From NCBI RefSeq assembly GCF_954871325.1, contig NC_088779.1:3784846-3848845 (forward strand): DNA of 64,000 bases. The letters are read 5' to 3'. Position numbers and translations under genes: made by a program. Numbering within the stretch: the first letter of the stretch is position 1; each line of letters opens with the position of its first letter. Shown one piece after another: positions 37,683 through 50,514 of the stretch. This stretch comes from Gordionus sp. m RMFG-2023. Taxonomy: Eukaryota; Nematomorpha; Gordioida; Chordodea; Parachordodidae. Below the pieces are notes generated by a model. That model saw nothing but the letters and a program-made list of their open reading frames with translations. It made no database searches and had not been told where the DNA came from.

Positions 37683-40150
37683 CGGCCCAATAACATTAAT
37701 TACGGCTGACTTAAATGTAGGTATACAGCTTTTATAAATAAATAATCGGCCTAAGTTTTTGACTTCATTTGGCCGGGGAAAACAAAAATCTGAAATTGGG
37801 AAAATAAATATTATATATTGAACAATGTAAAAATGGCTTTAAATTAACTTTATAAATTTATTTTTGATAATGTAAAAATTTAAAATTCTTACTATTTATC
37901 ATTTTTTAAATATAACACAACAATACTAAAAAAAAATTTTTACCGGTCTATTTAAATTGAATAGTTTTTTTTTTTGCCAAAACAATTGCAAAATTACAGA
38001 AAATCTATCTCAGCCAATATGGATTTCTTCTAGAATTTTAGAATTTTTGTAACTAATATATAAAATATCTAGGATTATTGCGCGTGCACAAAGAAAAATA
38101 TTGAGGGCAAAAAAGGGAAATTTTTATGATAAATTTTGTGAATCGTCAAGAGAAACTTTTAATTAGCTTAAATTTAAGATTAAAGTAAACATTACCTTAC
38201 TAAGTAACATTTTTAAAAATATTTTTTTTAATTTATGACTACCAGGTTGAAGTAATAAAACAAAATTTATTAAAAATAAATTTCTTTCTTTCTTTTTAAT
38301 ATATAATAAATCAAAGAAATATTTTTAAGGAGTTTTTTATATATCGAGTAATCTATAGGGGGATTTATTTTCGAAATAAACATCTCCCGCTGATAAAGAT
38401 CAAATCCCTATTACTTTCGGACTAAACAAAAAATTCCTTTGTGGAGGACTTTTTAAATATGTTAGTCAATTTGAGTATTTGAAATCAAGGAATGGCTTTC
38501 AAAAATATTTGGAGAAAGCAAAAAAAAAAAACAAATTTGGTAAATCAACGAGCAAAACCTAAAAAGATGAGGGGTGCGGTGGTGGATTTAAATTATATGC
38601 TCAAACTAGCAAAATTTTAAACATTTAAAAATTATTTATCTAAATGAATTTTTTTCTCAGGGACCCAAATCGACCTGAACCTTTAAACCATTATTTATTT
38701 ATTATTTAACCTAAAAGAAAACCTTTCAAATGTTGTCATCCGAACCTCCAAAATGAGCTGTGAATCGGTTTGAGCTTTATGATATCCGGACTATTATAAA
38801 TGTTATTATAAATCAAAAACTTTGTATATTACTAAACGATTTCAAACCAGGATAACCTGCAGAAGTGTTCTTCAGCATACAATTAATTTATTTGTCAGCA
38901 TAAATATAATTTAACATAATCTTGAAAATATTTGAAGGCTTGATAGTATATTTTTTTTGATATAATTTTTAAAAATGTGCTTTTCTTTACAAAATTCTAA
39001 TAAGGTTTGTTTGAGAAAAGGTTGGACCCTGTTTTTAATTCAAACCGAAAGATATATTATTATTTTTCATGAACCGAAGAAATGACTTGAGCTAAAGAGC
39101 AGCCGGGCTGAAGAGGAATTTTTAGATCTAATTATTTTAAATATTATAAAAAAATGTATTTTAATTCAGATATTGAATTTTTTCGCACTTTTCATTAATT
39201 ATTTTAGTTATTTTTTTATCTTAAGATGGCACCTTTAAAATTCAATGAAATTTATAGGATATTATCTACAAAATTTTATATACTGTTTTAATATTTTAGT
39301 GTTTATCATTTTTAATAAAATTAATAAAATAAATCTACAATGTCTAAGCTGTAGAATGCATTTAGTTCAGGATTTCTTGCTTATATAAAAGATTTGCTAT
39401 AACCATTTTACCCCAGGCAACGACCTATGCAAAATACTTAAAAGGGGCTTTCTGCCTGTGGAATTTTTTCCGATTTTATTTCTATTGATTGTTTTAGAGA
39501 TAAATTATTAAAATGGCGTTATTCCAATTGATACCCAAAAGTTTGATGAAAGTCTGGGACCAGTTAATGAGTTTATCATTGACTCACTACCTAATAATGA
39601 TAATGGATTCTGTCTGGGTGTGGTAGAGGGGTATTACGCAAGATCGTCATTAAAATATAATAGGAATGGAAGGATGGTAAGAGCAAATGGGGATAGAAGG
39701 ATATATAGTTTGCTAAGCTAATTTTGACGATTTTCGTTTTTTGCTGAAATAAATTTATAAGTTGAGTGGGGGGGGGGGGTTAGCATTATCATAACAAGAC
39801 TTAGTATCACAATAGACCAAAAAGAGGAAATATTCAATAGTTATTACTGCATTTACTTAAAATTTTTAAAGATTTTTTTACAAAAATGATTAGAAGGCGC
39901 AATAAATATTTTATGCTTTATTGGTAAAATTTGAATTTCCATTCTGCCCAAAAGGGCTTGCTATATTACCCCGTGTGGTTGGTAAATAGTAAAAAAAAAA
40001 TAACTCCAGCCAGTTTAAAAGGTAGGAATCGTCATTTTTTTAAATATTTTGTGGTCTTTATTATGTAGTTATTCAACGATACAATTATTTTAATATTATA
40101 AAATCCAAAAAGTTGATGTCGATACCCAAATATGTGATCTCGCCCGTGAG
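37683..40150. other. Gene-free stretch unique to this part of the array
   Basis: I found no coding region and no clear match to the duplicons. Minor items are a (cttt)n-like tract at about 38280, a long G run at about 39765-39778, and scattered more mixed patches (38560-38800, 39540-39680). The region may hold an old mobile element that I cannot identify. Confidence 0.35.
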
Positions 40151-43100
40151 AACTATATTAGAGGTCTAAATATAAAATAAAATTTTTTTTTTTGAAATTG
40201 TTATAACACTTAGAGGCTGTGTATATTTAGAATAGATTAAATTTAAGGATTTTAATAATTTTAAATGAAATATTTGAGGTAAATTATATTGTATTAAAAG
40301 ACGATATTGGATTGAAAAATATCCATTAAAAATAATTTGTAATTGTTCTGGCCAAAATAAGAATAGATAATTAATTAATAGGACCAACTATAGCCCTATA
40401 CTTACATTATAAATATCATTCAGAATCAAATTAATACATGTTTTATGATTCCGAAAAATTATTAGATTAAGGAACAAGGTTTAAACTTTCCTAAATTTTA
40501 TTTACAAAATCTAAACTGTAAAGTTTGAAATTATTTTGTGTTACTTTTGGTATGTTGAAACACACTTTCTTTTGTAAAAATTATTATAAGAAATATTTTC
40601 TAATCAATCATGTAACGTAATTATCTATATTAGGTTTAAATGTTCACTCTTATAATTTAATAACTTAAATTAGGACTAACGTTCCCTTATACTTAACGTG
40701 CCCAAGTTTCTCTTTTATAAAATTTATACTAGATATTTCACAATCAAAAACTAGGTCCGGATTTTAATTAACTAACCCAAAAAATTTTCTAGAACCGTTT
40801 AAGCCCGGGGTTGAATGACGAGGGGTTAAATGGCACATATAAAAGAATATAATTTTAAAAATTGGAATTGAGTAATGTGGGTTAAATGTTAAATCAATTG
40901 TAAAGAACGCGAAGACTGGAAAATATGTACCAAATCTCGAATGGGCACATTCAATTTATTCTAAGGATGATCTCTTGTATGTGTGCCCATAGTGTGAAGA
41001 TTAATTTTTTAAATTTGTAAATAATGTGTTAATTATAACTAAAAAATTTGTGTTTCTTATGTTAAACTTTATATTTACCATCTTACCCCAAGGGTCCAGC
41101 CATCTTGAACAGGGTCGTCGGTAAATAGCAAAAAAACTCGCCAGTATCTATAATATAATAAAATGAAGTGTGCTAGAGTTTATTTTATTTTTGCAGTCTA
41201 GTGATGAGGCTATATATCCAATGATTATAATCAATTCAATCTTCTCATTTAAAATATTATCGCAAAAGAGCATAACACCTCATAACCCCGGTCTACTTTA
41301 TTATAGTATTAAAGGGTGTTGGGTCATATAAACTCATCCTTTAAGGATGGGTAAAAAATCTAAGACAGTTTTTTTTAAATGACAACATGAACCTAAATCC
41401 CTTCCATAAAATTGTATTTAAATTTCAAATATTCGGTTCAGGTTGAAATATTTCTCTTATTTTTATAACCCAACACATAATTTTTATTTTACCAGATCTG
41501 AGGTTCGTATTTTTTTCTAAAATTTTGCTTCCTTTTAATTAAATTTAAATGAAAAATAATTATTCGTATTTCAATAAATTTAAATATGCGAGAAAGTGAA
41601 TCCCTCAGAATAAAAACTGAAACGCTCAGAATTAAATATATATCTAAAGCATTTTATACTAAAATTCACAGATATCTTTCTTAACACTCAAAAACGATTT
41701 TATATTTCATATATTTTTTTCTGCATATCAGTTTTATATTTGAGCAAGGAATATTTTTTTCTGTACAACTGAGTTTTTTTTTATCTATCTGAGCATTAAG
41801 AAATAATTCCTTCATTATTTGATTTAACTTAAAATTAACCCGATCTGGATTATTGGGATTTTTAACAACACTACTTATATTTAGTTTAATGATGTTTTAT
41901 ATTCAGAGTGTTTTAAATATTATGATAAAAATTTCAGGTCGCTTTAGAGCCCCCCAAATAATCAATGAATGTTATCGACTGCATCGAGATCGTTTACTAA
42001 AATGGAAACTTATTTTTATATCAGCTAGGGTCCGTCTTAAACCATCGGTGTAATCCGATTTTGGCAGATAAAATAATTAGATTTTTGAATTCTAGATATG
42101 AATGCAACTGACCTCGTTTTTCTTAGGAAATTTTAGAGGGTGAAACTGTTTGAATCGGTCCTGGTTGACGTACACTATCTCTCTTGAAAAAAAAATATTA
42201 ATAAAAAAAATATATAGTAATTTTTCATTTATTTAAGTCCTTAAGCTTTTTTCCGCGGGCAAAAAATTCTTTTTGATGAAGTATTTGTTAAAAATAAATT
42301 TATAAGTTTGACGCCCTATAAAAAAATATCAAATTTTCTCGTCACTCAAGGCAAATTTTCGTAAGTCCTGCTGTCATATGATGCAAACCTTTGCCCATCT
42401 TAGCTCACTAATATTTTAAGTATAGCCTATCTTAACTCACCCTTGCCATCTGATTTAGAGTAATTCTTCTATTCCACTCCTCATCATAATATTTTCTTTT
42501 CTTTTAGGAAACATGTGATTTTTCTTTACTGCGTGATACATCTTATATTATTAGTAATTACTCTTATACCAAAGCTCTCAGTCGAATAAAAAATCTAAGA
42601 ATATAAAAGAAAATAGTTAAAGCAACTTATCAATTAATTTAAACTTAATATCTTTATGGCAGAAATTAATATTTAATATAAAATCTTGTTACTATTCATC
42701 TTAATAATTTTAAATATGAAAACCCGGGGTATGTTTTAACCATTTAACGATATTTAGCGTTAGCGGCTCTTATTTATCAAATTAAACACCATCTAATAAT
42801 ACGTTAAATTACATCTATGTAATTAGCATTGAGTTTCTAAAAAAACGGCTAAATCATTATTTTTATGCCTAAAAAAGATTTTTCTGATAGTTTGCACACA
42901 AATTCGGACATTTATTAGCAAAATCTCGAGGTTTAAAAACAATACTTTAATTTAACTATTCTAATTAAATAAATAACTTTGACTTTTAGTAAAAAAAAAA
43001 ATCCTAAATTACTATTAATTAGCAAAGGATCAAATGTTTTGTATCTTTTTTTTCATAATTTTGATAAGGTTATCTGTTTCTAAGGATACATTTTTTAAAA

Positions 43101-43455
43101 AGGACTTGTACAACTCTGTATAAACGTTAATTTTTTTTTATCTTAAAATAATATCAATATATATTTGGTAATCGGGAGACAAATCCCTGGAAAAAAATGC
43201 GGTAAGATACATGTGAAACATTATTTTATTTTACTAATAAAGATATATAGAAAATATTTTATTAAAACCTATCAGTCATTTTTTAACTATTTAATTTCAT
43301 ATTTTATATATATGGTGGTTTCTACCAATTTTTTTTTACAATGATAATTGCATTATGTTTTAAAGAATAAATTTCGAAAAAAAGCATACAAAATATAGTT
43401 TGATTTAAAATTAAATTTGTAAGATGATCGAGTAATGTTAAGCTTGATGACTTTG
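40151..43455 (+). repeat. Duplicon 3' flank of copy F
   Basis: This stretch matches 21.0-24.7 and 31.4-35.1 kb. It keeps the segment at 41640-42290 that unit D lacks. The shared M1 MITE at about 42831 is cut short ('ggtttaaaaacaatacttta'), so unit F has a deletion there of the MITE's right half and the following bases. The short + frame at 41853-42053 is broken in unit E and is not credible as a gene. Confidence 0.7.
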
Positions 43456-44488
43456 CTATTGGCAAGTAATGCGAAATTTTTTTTCAATCAAAATTTTAAG
43501 TATTTCGGTGTCATCTAATAATTTATGTTCACGAACTAAATCAATCATGGCTACTAGATCGGAATCCAAAATGTAGAAAATGAATAGGTTATCCGATAAT
43601 ATGCACAAAATATTCTTTGAATCATTGGAAATTTGGCGCTTGCAACATTCATTTTTAGCCCATTTAATAAGAAATTCTGAAATTTCCTTTAATTTCATTT
43701 TACTATTGGCTACGAGAGTTATAAAATTTTTTATTAAAGGAATAGGTGAGTTGAGGAAACCATCCGAATCAAATACGAATTTTTCATTTTGCAATAGAAT
43801 CTAAAAAATAGTTATTAATTTTTGAGTAATATATTAAAATTACAGATAAATATTTAGTAGCTTGGATTTCTGGATGGATTCCTGATGCCAAATATATTTT
43901 CAATGCATTATTAGTAGCCTGAGTATTATTTCTATAATTTTTATTCTGATATCTATTATTATCAAAATGATATCCTCTATTATTATCATACTGATATCCT
44001 ATATTATTATCATAATTTGTGATTTGTTGAACACATATTACGATTAAATCTTTGAGCATATATTTCTTAGCTCCGTATAAAGTTTGTATTAATGAGTCGA
44101 GATCAAATGTGGGATCAAAAATATGAGTGTACATATATCTTTTTATATATAATTTTTAAAAATATTTACAAATTATATTAGAAAATTACTGCAAGATTTT
44201 TTCAAAAACGTGTTTACTTAGATCTTCAATCTTTATGCAATTATCTTTCAATTCTATGCTGCCACGAAACATGGTACAAAACATTTCACTCTTCAATGAC
44301 AGAATAAATTTATGAGCATGCATTATTTCTCCTTCCACCTATAAAAACCAAAAAAATGGATTTTTTATAAATAAAAAAAGATTATGAATTATATAATTAA
44401 CCTCAAATCTAACATCAGACATGTACGAATTATTGTATAATCTTGTTCCTATAGTGGTATCCTTTTCAAACGATTCAAATTTTTCCAT
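43456..44488 (-). CDS. BTB-BACK protein, copy F (4 exons, 291 aa)
   Basis: Exons on the minus strand are 44488-44402, 44338-44190, 44138-43844 and 43800-43456. Domains are as in the other copies: 'YMSDVRFEVEG', 'EMFRTMF'-region and 'YMYTHIFDPTFDLDSLIQTL'. The linker holds imperfect units 'NNIGYQYD', 'NNRGYHFD' and 'NNRYQNKNYRNN', related to the perfect array of copy E. The first 60 or so residues of exon 4 are identical to copy C, while the remainder matches copy D with one change, so the exon is a mosaic. It is the last gene of the array. Function is inferred from the family only. Confidence 0.9.
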
Positions 44489-46770
44489 AATTCTTAAATA
44501 AATATATTTTTTAAATATTATTATTAGATATCCTAACCGTCACGATAATCGATTCTGGTTATTCCCGTTTAGATTAAAAAAACGCACAAACTTAATTTTA
44601 TTACAAATTATTTAACAAACAATTTATTTCAGAGATTCTACGAACCTTGCATCTTAATATTAAAACCTTTATTAATCGTTAAAAGAATTATATTATTATT
44701 AAACAATATCCTTTCAAATTATCATAATCTAATGACCTTTCAATGCCTTTTTTCCTGGATGCAAATAAACTTAACAGGTTACCTAAAACTTTTTATTTTT
44801 CATAAACATGGCCCTAATTGATTATTTTCTCAAAGGGCTCTGTAAAAATCCTACTACATCGGGTAAAATTGCAAGTTATTCAAAAACACTTACAATTCTA
44901 ACCTTTTTAACAGCCATTTAGAATGGAAAAGAGGCCTCATTATAAAAGACCTTGTAAATTATCATCAAACGTAAACAATGACCACAATATTATCAAATTA
45001 GAAGATAATGTTAACATTTCCTTTTAAATGCCTAACACTTCCTACTAAAATATATCACTTATGATCACATAAAGCACAACTTAACAATTTTATGAACCGT
45101 GAATAAAAATTAATACCAACGCCCATATCTAATTACAGATGCACAATACAGAGATATCAAAAAAAATTTGATTTAACTTATACTATAGAAATAGAGATCA
45201 ATAAAGTAGATATGCCATAGTTGACATTGAGAAACGTCTGATAATTAAAAAATTACAACAGGCAGGGTCTATTGTTCTTAAAATTTTAATAACGGGCAGG
45301 GTTGGATAAACATTTAAATAACGGGCTGGGTACCTTGCGTAAAAAAATCTTAACTGGCTAAAACGGAACGGGGCTTTGCGGACATTATCAGCTGTGAAAT
45401 TTATATCTCACATAATTATTTTTATTTTATAAAAAAATATCCATTTTAATAATGGTGGTTATTTTTGGAGAAATTATTTTCTACTTACTGAAATTAATGT
45501 ATGGGCGTCGTAGATATTTTAAACGATATAAAAATTGTTATTTAGTTTTTAATCGAAAATTAGCTCTAATTTATTGTAATAGTTTTAAGGATTCCTTAAT
45601 AGTCAAAAAGATTGAGGGAGTTAGAGATAAGTTTCTTTTTGGGGGAGGGGGAAGCGTTCCATTCAATGGAAGAATAATTTCAAAGCTGGTTTTACTATGA
45701 ATGAGACTATATAAATCAGGGGGAAAATATTGAAGTTTTTCTATGTCCTTTAAATCTATAAAGTTATGTCATTACACTAACGCCTTTAACATTTTAAAGA
45801 ACAATTTTGTTTAATTACCTCTTCGATATACCTATCTGCTTAATCTAAATTTATTAATTAAAATAAGATCATCGAGCAAAAAACTTAAAATATACAAATA
45901 AACACTTCTAAAATTTTTTTTAACATTATCCATTATGATAAAGAATACTACGAGTAGATCATCCTCATGTAAATCAAGTTATTTAAAAACTTTGACATCT
46001 AAAAAAGAAATCATCAAATAAAAGTAGACTAAATATTGTATGCATGCCATTTTTTTGGCCAATATTATCGAAAAAATCTTGGTAGTCATATTTATTAAAA
46101 TTCTAGAATCTACGATCCCAGATAAATGTTCTCAAGAATTAATGATGCAAATATCTAATTAAGAGCTTCTCTTCCAAATAATTTTTAGAAATAATTTCAA
46201 AATTTTTATTTTCCAAACATTTTATAAAAAATGTAGTAAACTAATTTTTGATCTGATTGCACGATATATAATTTTTACCTTTCTTTTACCGATTATACGA
46301 ATATATTTTACAATAATTACCCAAAAATTTATACAAAATAAAAACAATTTACAAGATTTAAAAAAAAATAAATACTCTCTTCTCTCATATTGACATGTTT
46401 TAAAAATACAAATAAACCTTTATAAAATCATGAGCATGATTCAAGTCTTCTACCCTATTTATTTTCAAACTTTTTCAATTTTCAAAAAAGAAAAAATTGT
46501 TACCATAAATAATTACTAAAAAAATAATAAAAACATGAGAAAAGTAATAAATAAAGATTTAAAAAAAAAAATTTCTGTAAAAAATAAAAGATTGAATAAA
46601 TAATTCCTTGTCCGGAAATTGCACTTGGAATTTTTTTCGGGATTAAAATCTTACCGTTTCCAAATCAATTTTAGAAAATTATTCTAGAAATAATGGATCG
46701 GAAACCGATGACCTTAAGGGGAGAAAAGTATGTGTCATTTTTAGTTATTTGTGTCATTAATATTTTTTGC
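44489..46770 (+). repeat. Partial duplicon upstream of copy F
   Basis: This stretch matches 25.7-28.4 kb and parts of 17.2-20.3 kb (for example 'gagaaacgtctg', 'gggcgtcgtagatatttta', 'ggggctttgcggacat'). The hAT-like element and the D-specific MITE are absent here. The + frame at 45452-45700 spans this repeat and is not conserved, so I do not call it a gene. Confidence 0.65.
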
Positions 46771-46943
46771 AGTGTTGTTAAATTAACTTTGACCATCTCT
46801 ATTGTATCTTAGGTTTTTAGACTAAAAAATTGAATTAAGCCTCTAAGTCGAGTCTAAACTTGTAGATAGATTAGTCTATTTCTGGATAAAAATATGGCTG
46901 CGCTGTTTTATAGTTGACTAAAGATAGGTAGTTTAACAACATT
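46771..46943. repeat. MITE, family M2
   Basis: Ends 'AGTGTTGTTAAATTAACTTT' and 'AGGTAGTTTAACAACATT', with interior 'aaaaaattgaattaagcctc' and 'tggataaaaatatggc'. It shares the 'GTGTTGTTAAA' terminus with family M1 but has a different interior. Confidence 0.65.
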
Positions 46944-47611
46944 CATTTTTTGACTTAATTACAATCTAAATTGGAAGGAAAATATATCTTTATTCAATTT
47001 TTTTAATGCTTTAAAATTTAAAATATTATTTTGATTAATATTGAATTCTTATAGAAAATGCCAAAAATTTTATTAATTTTTTGACGAAAATCATGTTTAA
47101 TTTTAAAAAAAATAAATAAAATTAAATGATTAACAAAAAAAGTTAAAAAAAATATTTTGTAACATTGATCGAGGTGGTCTAAATTTTTTTTTTTAAAATA
47201 TTTTTATACTTCATATTAACATAAGCAAGTAAAGCATATTTTTTTGAATAATATATATAAAGACCAAAATAACCAATCCAATAACCTTTTAAGCAAGCTG
47301 GCAAGGTTAAAAACTAGCCTAAAATGGGTCTCGACTAATAGTCCACTAAAACAAACTAATTTAGTCGACACCACAACCCATTTGGAAGTTTACAATGGGC
47401 GAGTTTTTAAACTTGCCATTTGATTGGCGCAACTTACGAGGTTAAAAATTAAGTATGAAATTCAGAGCTAATTTTTTTAAAAAGTTTTGATTAGTATTTT
47501 CATTGAATGAAAGAACTAGTATAATCAATCATTTTCCGAGGATACTACTTCCTATATAGGTTTTCATTATTTTTAAAATGTTCTTCCATTTTATTTTTTT
47601 CAAGTGCTAAT
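46944..47611. other. Gene-free A/T-rich stretch
   Basis: No coding region is present. 47230-47440 contains repeated words ('aaaactagcc', 'actaatagtccactaaaaca') that may be an old transposon fragment, but I cannot assign it. Confidence 0.3.
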
Positions 47612-47792
47612 TAGTGTAAGTAAAATTACCTAACTTTGACCATCTCAATAGTTGCTTAGTCAAACAGAGCCTAAAAAATTGAATAGGGTTAGGAGTTGAG
47701 TCTCAACTTGAAGATTGATTGGAATATTTTTGGTTAAAAACATGGCCACGCTCTTTTATAATTAACTAAAGTTAGGTAGTTTAACAAAACTA
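47612..47792. repeat. MITE, family M2 (second copy)
   Basis: Ends 'TAGTGTAAGTAAAATTACC' and 'GGTAGTTTAACAAAACTA'. The interior matches the copy at 46771 ('aaaaaattgaat', 'gttaaaaacatggc'). A G run of 10 follows at about 47837. Confidence 0.6.
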
Positions 47793-48171
47793 GTGTTAAT
47801 AGATATAGTAGTACGTATAATCAAAAATTTACTATGGGGGGGGGGCATTATTAGGTGAGGTTTTCGCATTTTTAGTGGAGATCTTTTAATCCACTTATTT
47901 ATGGGACTTTGTTTACAAAAATAATTTTGGTTTTTCACTTTATTTTATTTATAAACTTCTACGTATTTTTCTTTCATATTATTGTTTATAGTAATATATT
48001 ATATCAATAAGAAGGGGGAGGGGAAGAGGGGATGTATACTTGGGGCGGACCCTTTATGGTTGAAGGGTTCACATCCTAGAAAAATAATACTTGAGCTATA
48101 ATTTAATTATATTTTGCGAATAGTTATTTTCACAATTTTATGGCACTTTAAATCAAAAATGACTTTAAATA

Positions 48172-50514
48172 CAGGGTTGCCAGGCCGAAATTTTCATATT
48201 GCGGAAGAACGATTTTTTTACAATGTAAAAAATATATTTATTTTATGCGAATGTATATATAAGATTTTATAAAATATAAAAAAAATATGGAAAATCAAAT
48301 AGTTTTTATTTGATATTTAAATAATATAGAACTAAACATTTATTATCGTTATTGAGTTGATTGAGATATTTATAAAATTGCTGGTATGACATATTATAAT
48401 CTTGTTTAATCATTAGCTCGGTCTCTAATGTTGTTAGACCTTTCCCAGAAAGTCCTCATCCTCATCAGACTAAAAAGGCGATCCGATGAGGCATTAAAAA
48501 GATAAGGAGAAACATACTCACATATTTTTCCCAAGCATGGGGATTTATCGTTATTACGAAAAAATTCCACCCAATCCTCTGCTATTAGACCATCTAACAA
48601 GTATTCTGGTGAATTATAAAAATAGAGAGAATTACAATCTCCTCAAACAAGACATCAATGTCTATCGGTATTTTTAATATATTTATTAAATTACAAAAAA
48701 CAATTTATTGTTTCTGTTCCAAGGTTATAATATTGTGGCCTAGTGGATTTATGATGTATGTTTGGAAACAGAAGGTCTCATGTTCAATCCTGGTAAGGAA
48801 CGTAATTTCAGGTTTTTCTTCGTTGACTGATGTATAAAGACATATGATAGGATGAATTTCTGAGCTGAGACAGGCTTGGACAGCCTGGTGCTAAGATATT
48901 AATCCAATAAACCAAAATTAAAGATGGCGAGCTGACCTCATGGGCCATTCAAAGATGGTAGCGATCTATGGGCCACTCTATGATAATAGTGACCTCGGGG
49001 GCCATTCAAGCACAATGTCTACCAATCTACAATGAACTTGATAACGATACTCCTAGAGGAGATCCATCAAGATTGATACTCCAATGGAATACGATGGTGG
49101 GATGGTCGATATTGATACTTCGGTGTGAGATCAAGATACAATGGCCTCGATAGCGATACTCCGGTGGAAGATCCAAATGGAATTAATAAGAAACTCCAGT
49201 GGGAAATATAAATTAGATAAAAAGAGAGAGCAAGAATAATAAAATGGAGAGAGATATTAAAGGAGCTTACCACCAGAAAAAGGTGAAAGCTAAAAAGAAA
49301 AAATATCAAATTTTGATTTCAAATTTACTTAAATTGTCCTATAAAAATATCTGCTTCATTTAAAAATACAGTATTATTTGAACATTTTCTGTAATATTTT
49401 TAGCAATAACGCCATAAAATTTATTACTGCTGTAGCATAATTTTGTGAATCTTTATTGATAAAGATTCTTTGTAAATGAACATTAATGGCATGTGGTAGA
49501 TTTCCTACACGTAAAACCATTCCTAAATATGCTTCTGCCATTTCATCCTCGAAAAAATTTTTCAAAATTTTAGGATTTATAATATTTATTTAAGAAGTAT
49601 TTTTTTTTAAGGTTTATATAATATAATTCTATCGATGGCACGTATTAATATAACCACCTGATAGGGACAACTCGCAACAACTCACACCATTCCAAGTCAA
49701 CTCGACCACATTTAATTCATTAACTCTTTCAGTTGATGAACTAAATTCTTTAAAACATTTCATCATAACAATTTCGACATCCTTAGATAATACATTCATT
49801 GCCTTCTTGCAAGAATTATATGGCATATGCAGCTAATTGGTATTAAGTCATTACTGTGTTGCCTCAATTCGGTAAATATACTTTGGTTTTTGTCAAAATT
49901 CACAGAGGCATTATCAGCGCAGAAAGCTGAAATGAACCTCGTTGATAACCCTGAATCAGCTACATTTACCATTCTGTGGTTAGCTCTATCGTTGGATTTT
50001 TCACTATCCGTAAATTTTTTATTGAAATGCCCCTATTCTAGTTGAAATAGTGAAGGATCAAGGGAATATTTTAATATTTACCTTATTAAAGCATCTGTTA
50101 AAATTGCATAGGGATGCCGACTTTTAAATCGTCTAAAATTGACCTCTTGGAATTGGATTCAGGTCCTAAAACATTTGTGATGAAGTTTGCACTAATATCG
50201 TGTGTTTGTTGTGTATAGCATTATACGGCTTGGTTTAATTATCACGTTCAGGTTAAATTAAATAAATAAAAAATAATATTATATCAAAGATACTGATAAT
50301 TATTTTATTTATTATATTTCAATCACATTATTAATAATACAGATGCAATTATTATAATAAAAACATGCTAAAACAAAATTGTGCGGGAGAAATTAAAAAA
50401 TTGCAGATTTTTGCGGGAGATTTCCAATTGGAGTAGTTTTGCGGGAGTGAGACGTCTGCGTGTAACTATAAAATTGCGAGTCTCCCGCTGATGAGGGGAA
50501 ACATGGCAACCCTG
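48172..50514 (-). mobile_element. hAT transposon, decayed, with a nested SINE
   Basis: Perfect 11-bp terminal inverted repeats CAGGGTTGCCA (48172-48182 and 50504-50514) bound a 2343-bp element. Subterminal 'TGCGGGAG' words recur at the right end (about 50390, 50415, 50440), and a variant occurs at the left, as in hAT transposase binding sites. Coding pieces run on the minus strand. Near 49925-49810 are 'FCADNASVNFDKNQSIF' and 'LIPISCICHIIL', the DDE-region block of ZNF862-like hATs. Then comes 'FKEFSSSTERVNELN' (about 49755). Near 48600-48410 lies the dimerisation block 'YLFNASSDRLFSLM'. Frames are interrupted several times. No 8-bp target duplication is visible (flanks TTTAAATA and ATCAGGTC). 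Confidence 0.85.
48729..49300 (+). mobile_element. tRNA-derived SINE nested in the hAT
   Basis: A Pol III promoter-like head is present: A box 'TGGCCTAGTGG' at 48736-48746 and B box 'TGTTCAATCC' at 48781-48790, about 35 bp apart as in a tRNA. The body follows. It contains two or three degenerate units around 'gacctcatgggccattcaa' and then about five units starting 'gatactcc' with '(t/g)gaagatc' type ends. The whole is more G+C-rich than the host hAT and splits its coding pieces (dimerisation block on the left, DDE block on the right). Confidence 0.7.

Noticed and set aside
41853-42053. + strand 66-aa frame in the duplicon flank
   Set aside because: The same place in unit E (about 33180-33390) is interrupted, and there is no recognisable domain.
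49827-50045. + strand 72-aa frame
   Set aside because: Antisense to the DDE block of the hAT transposase on the minus strand.
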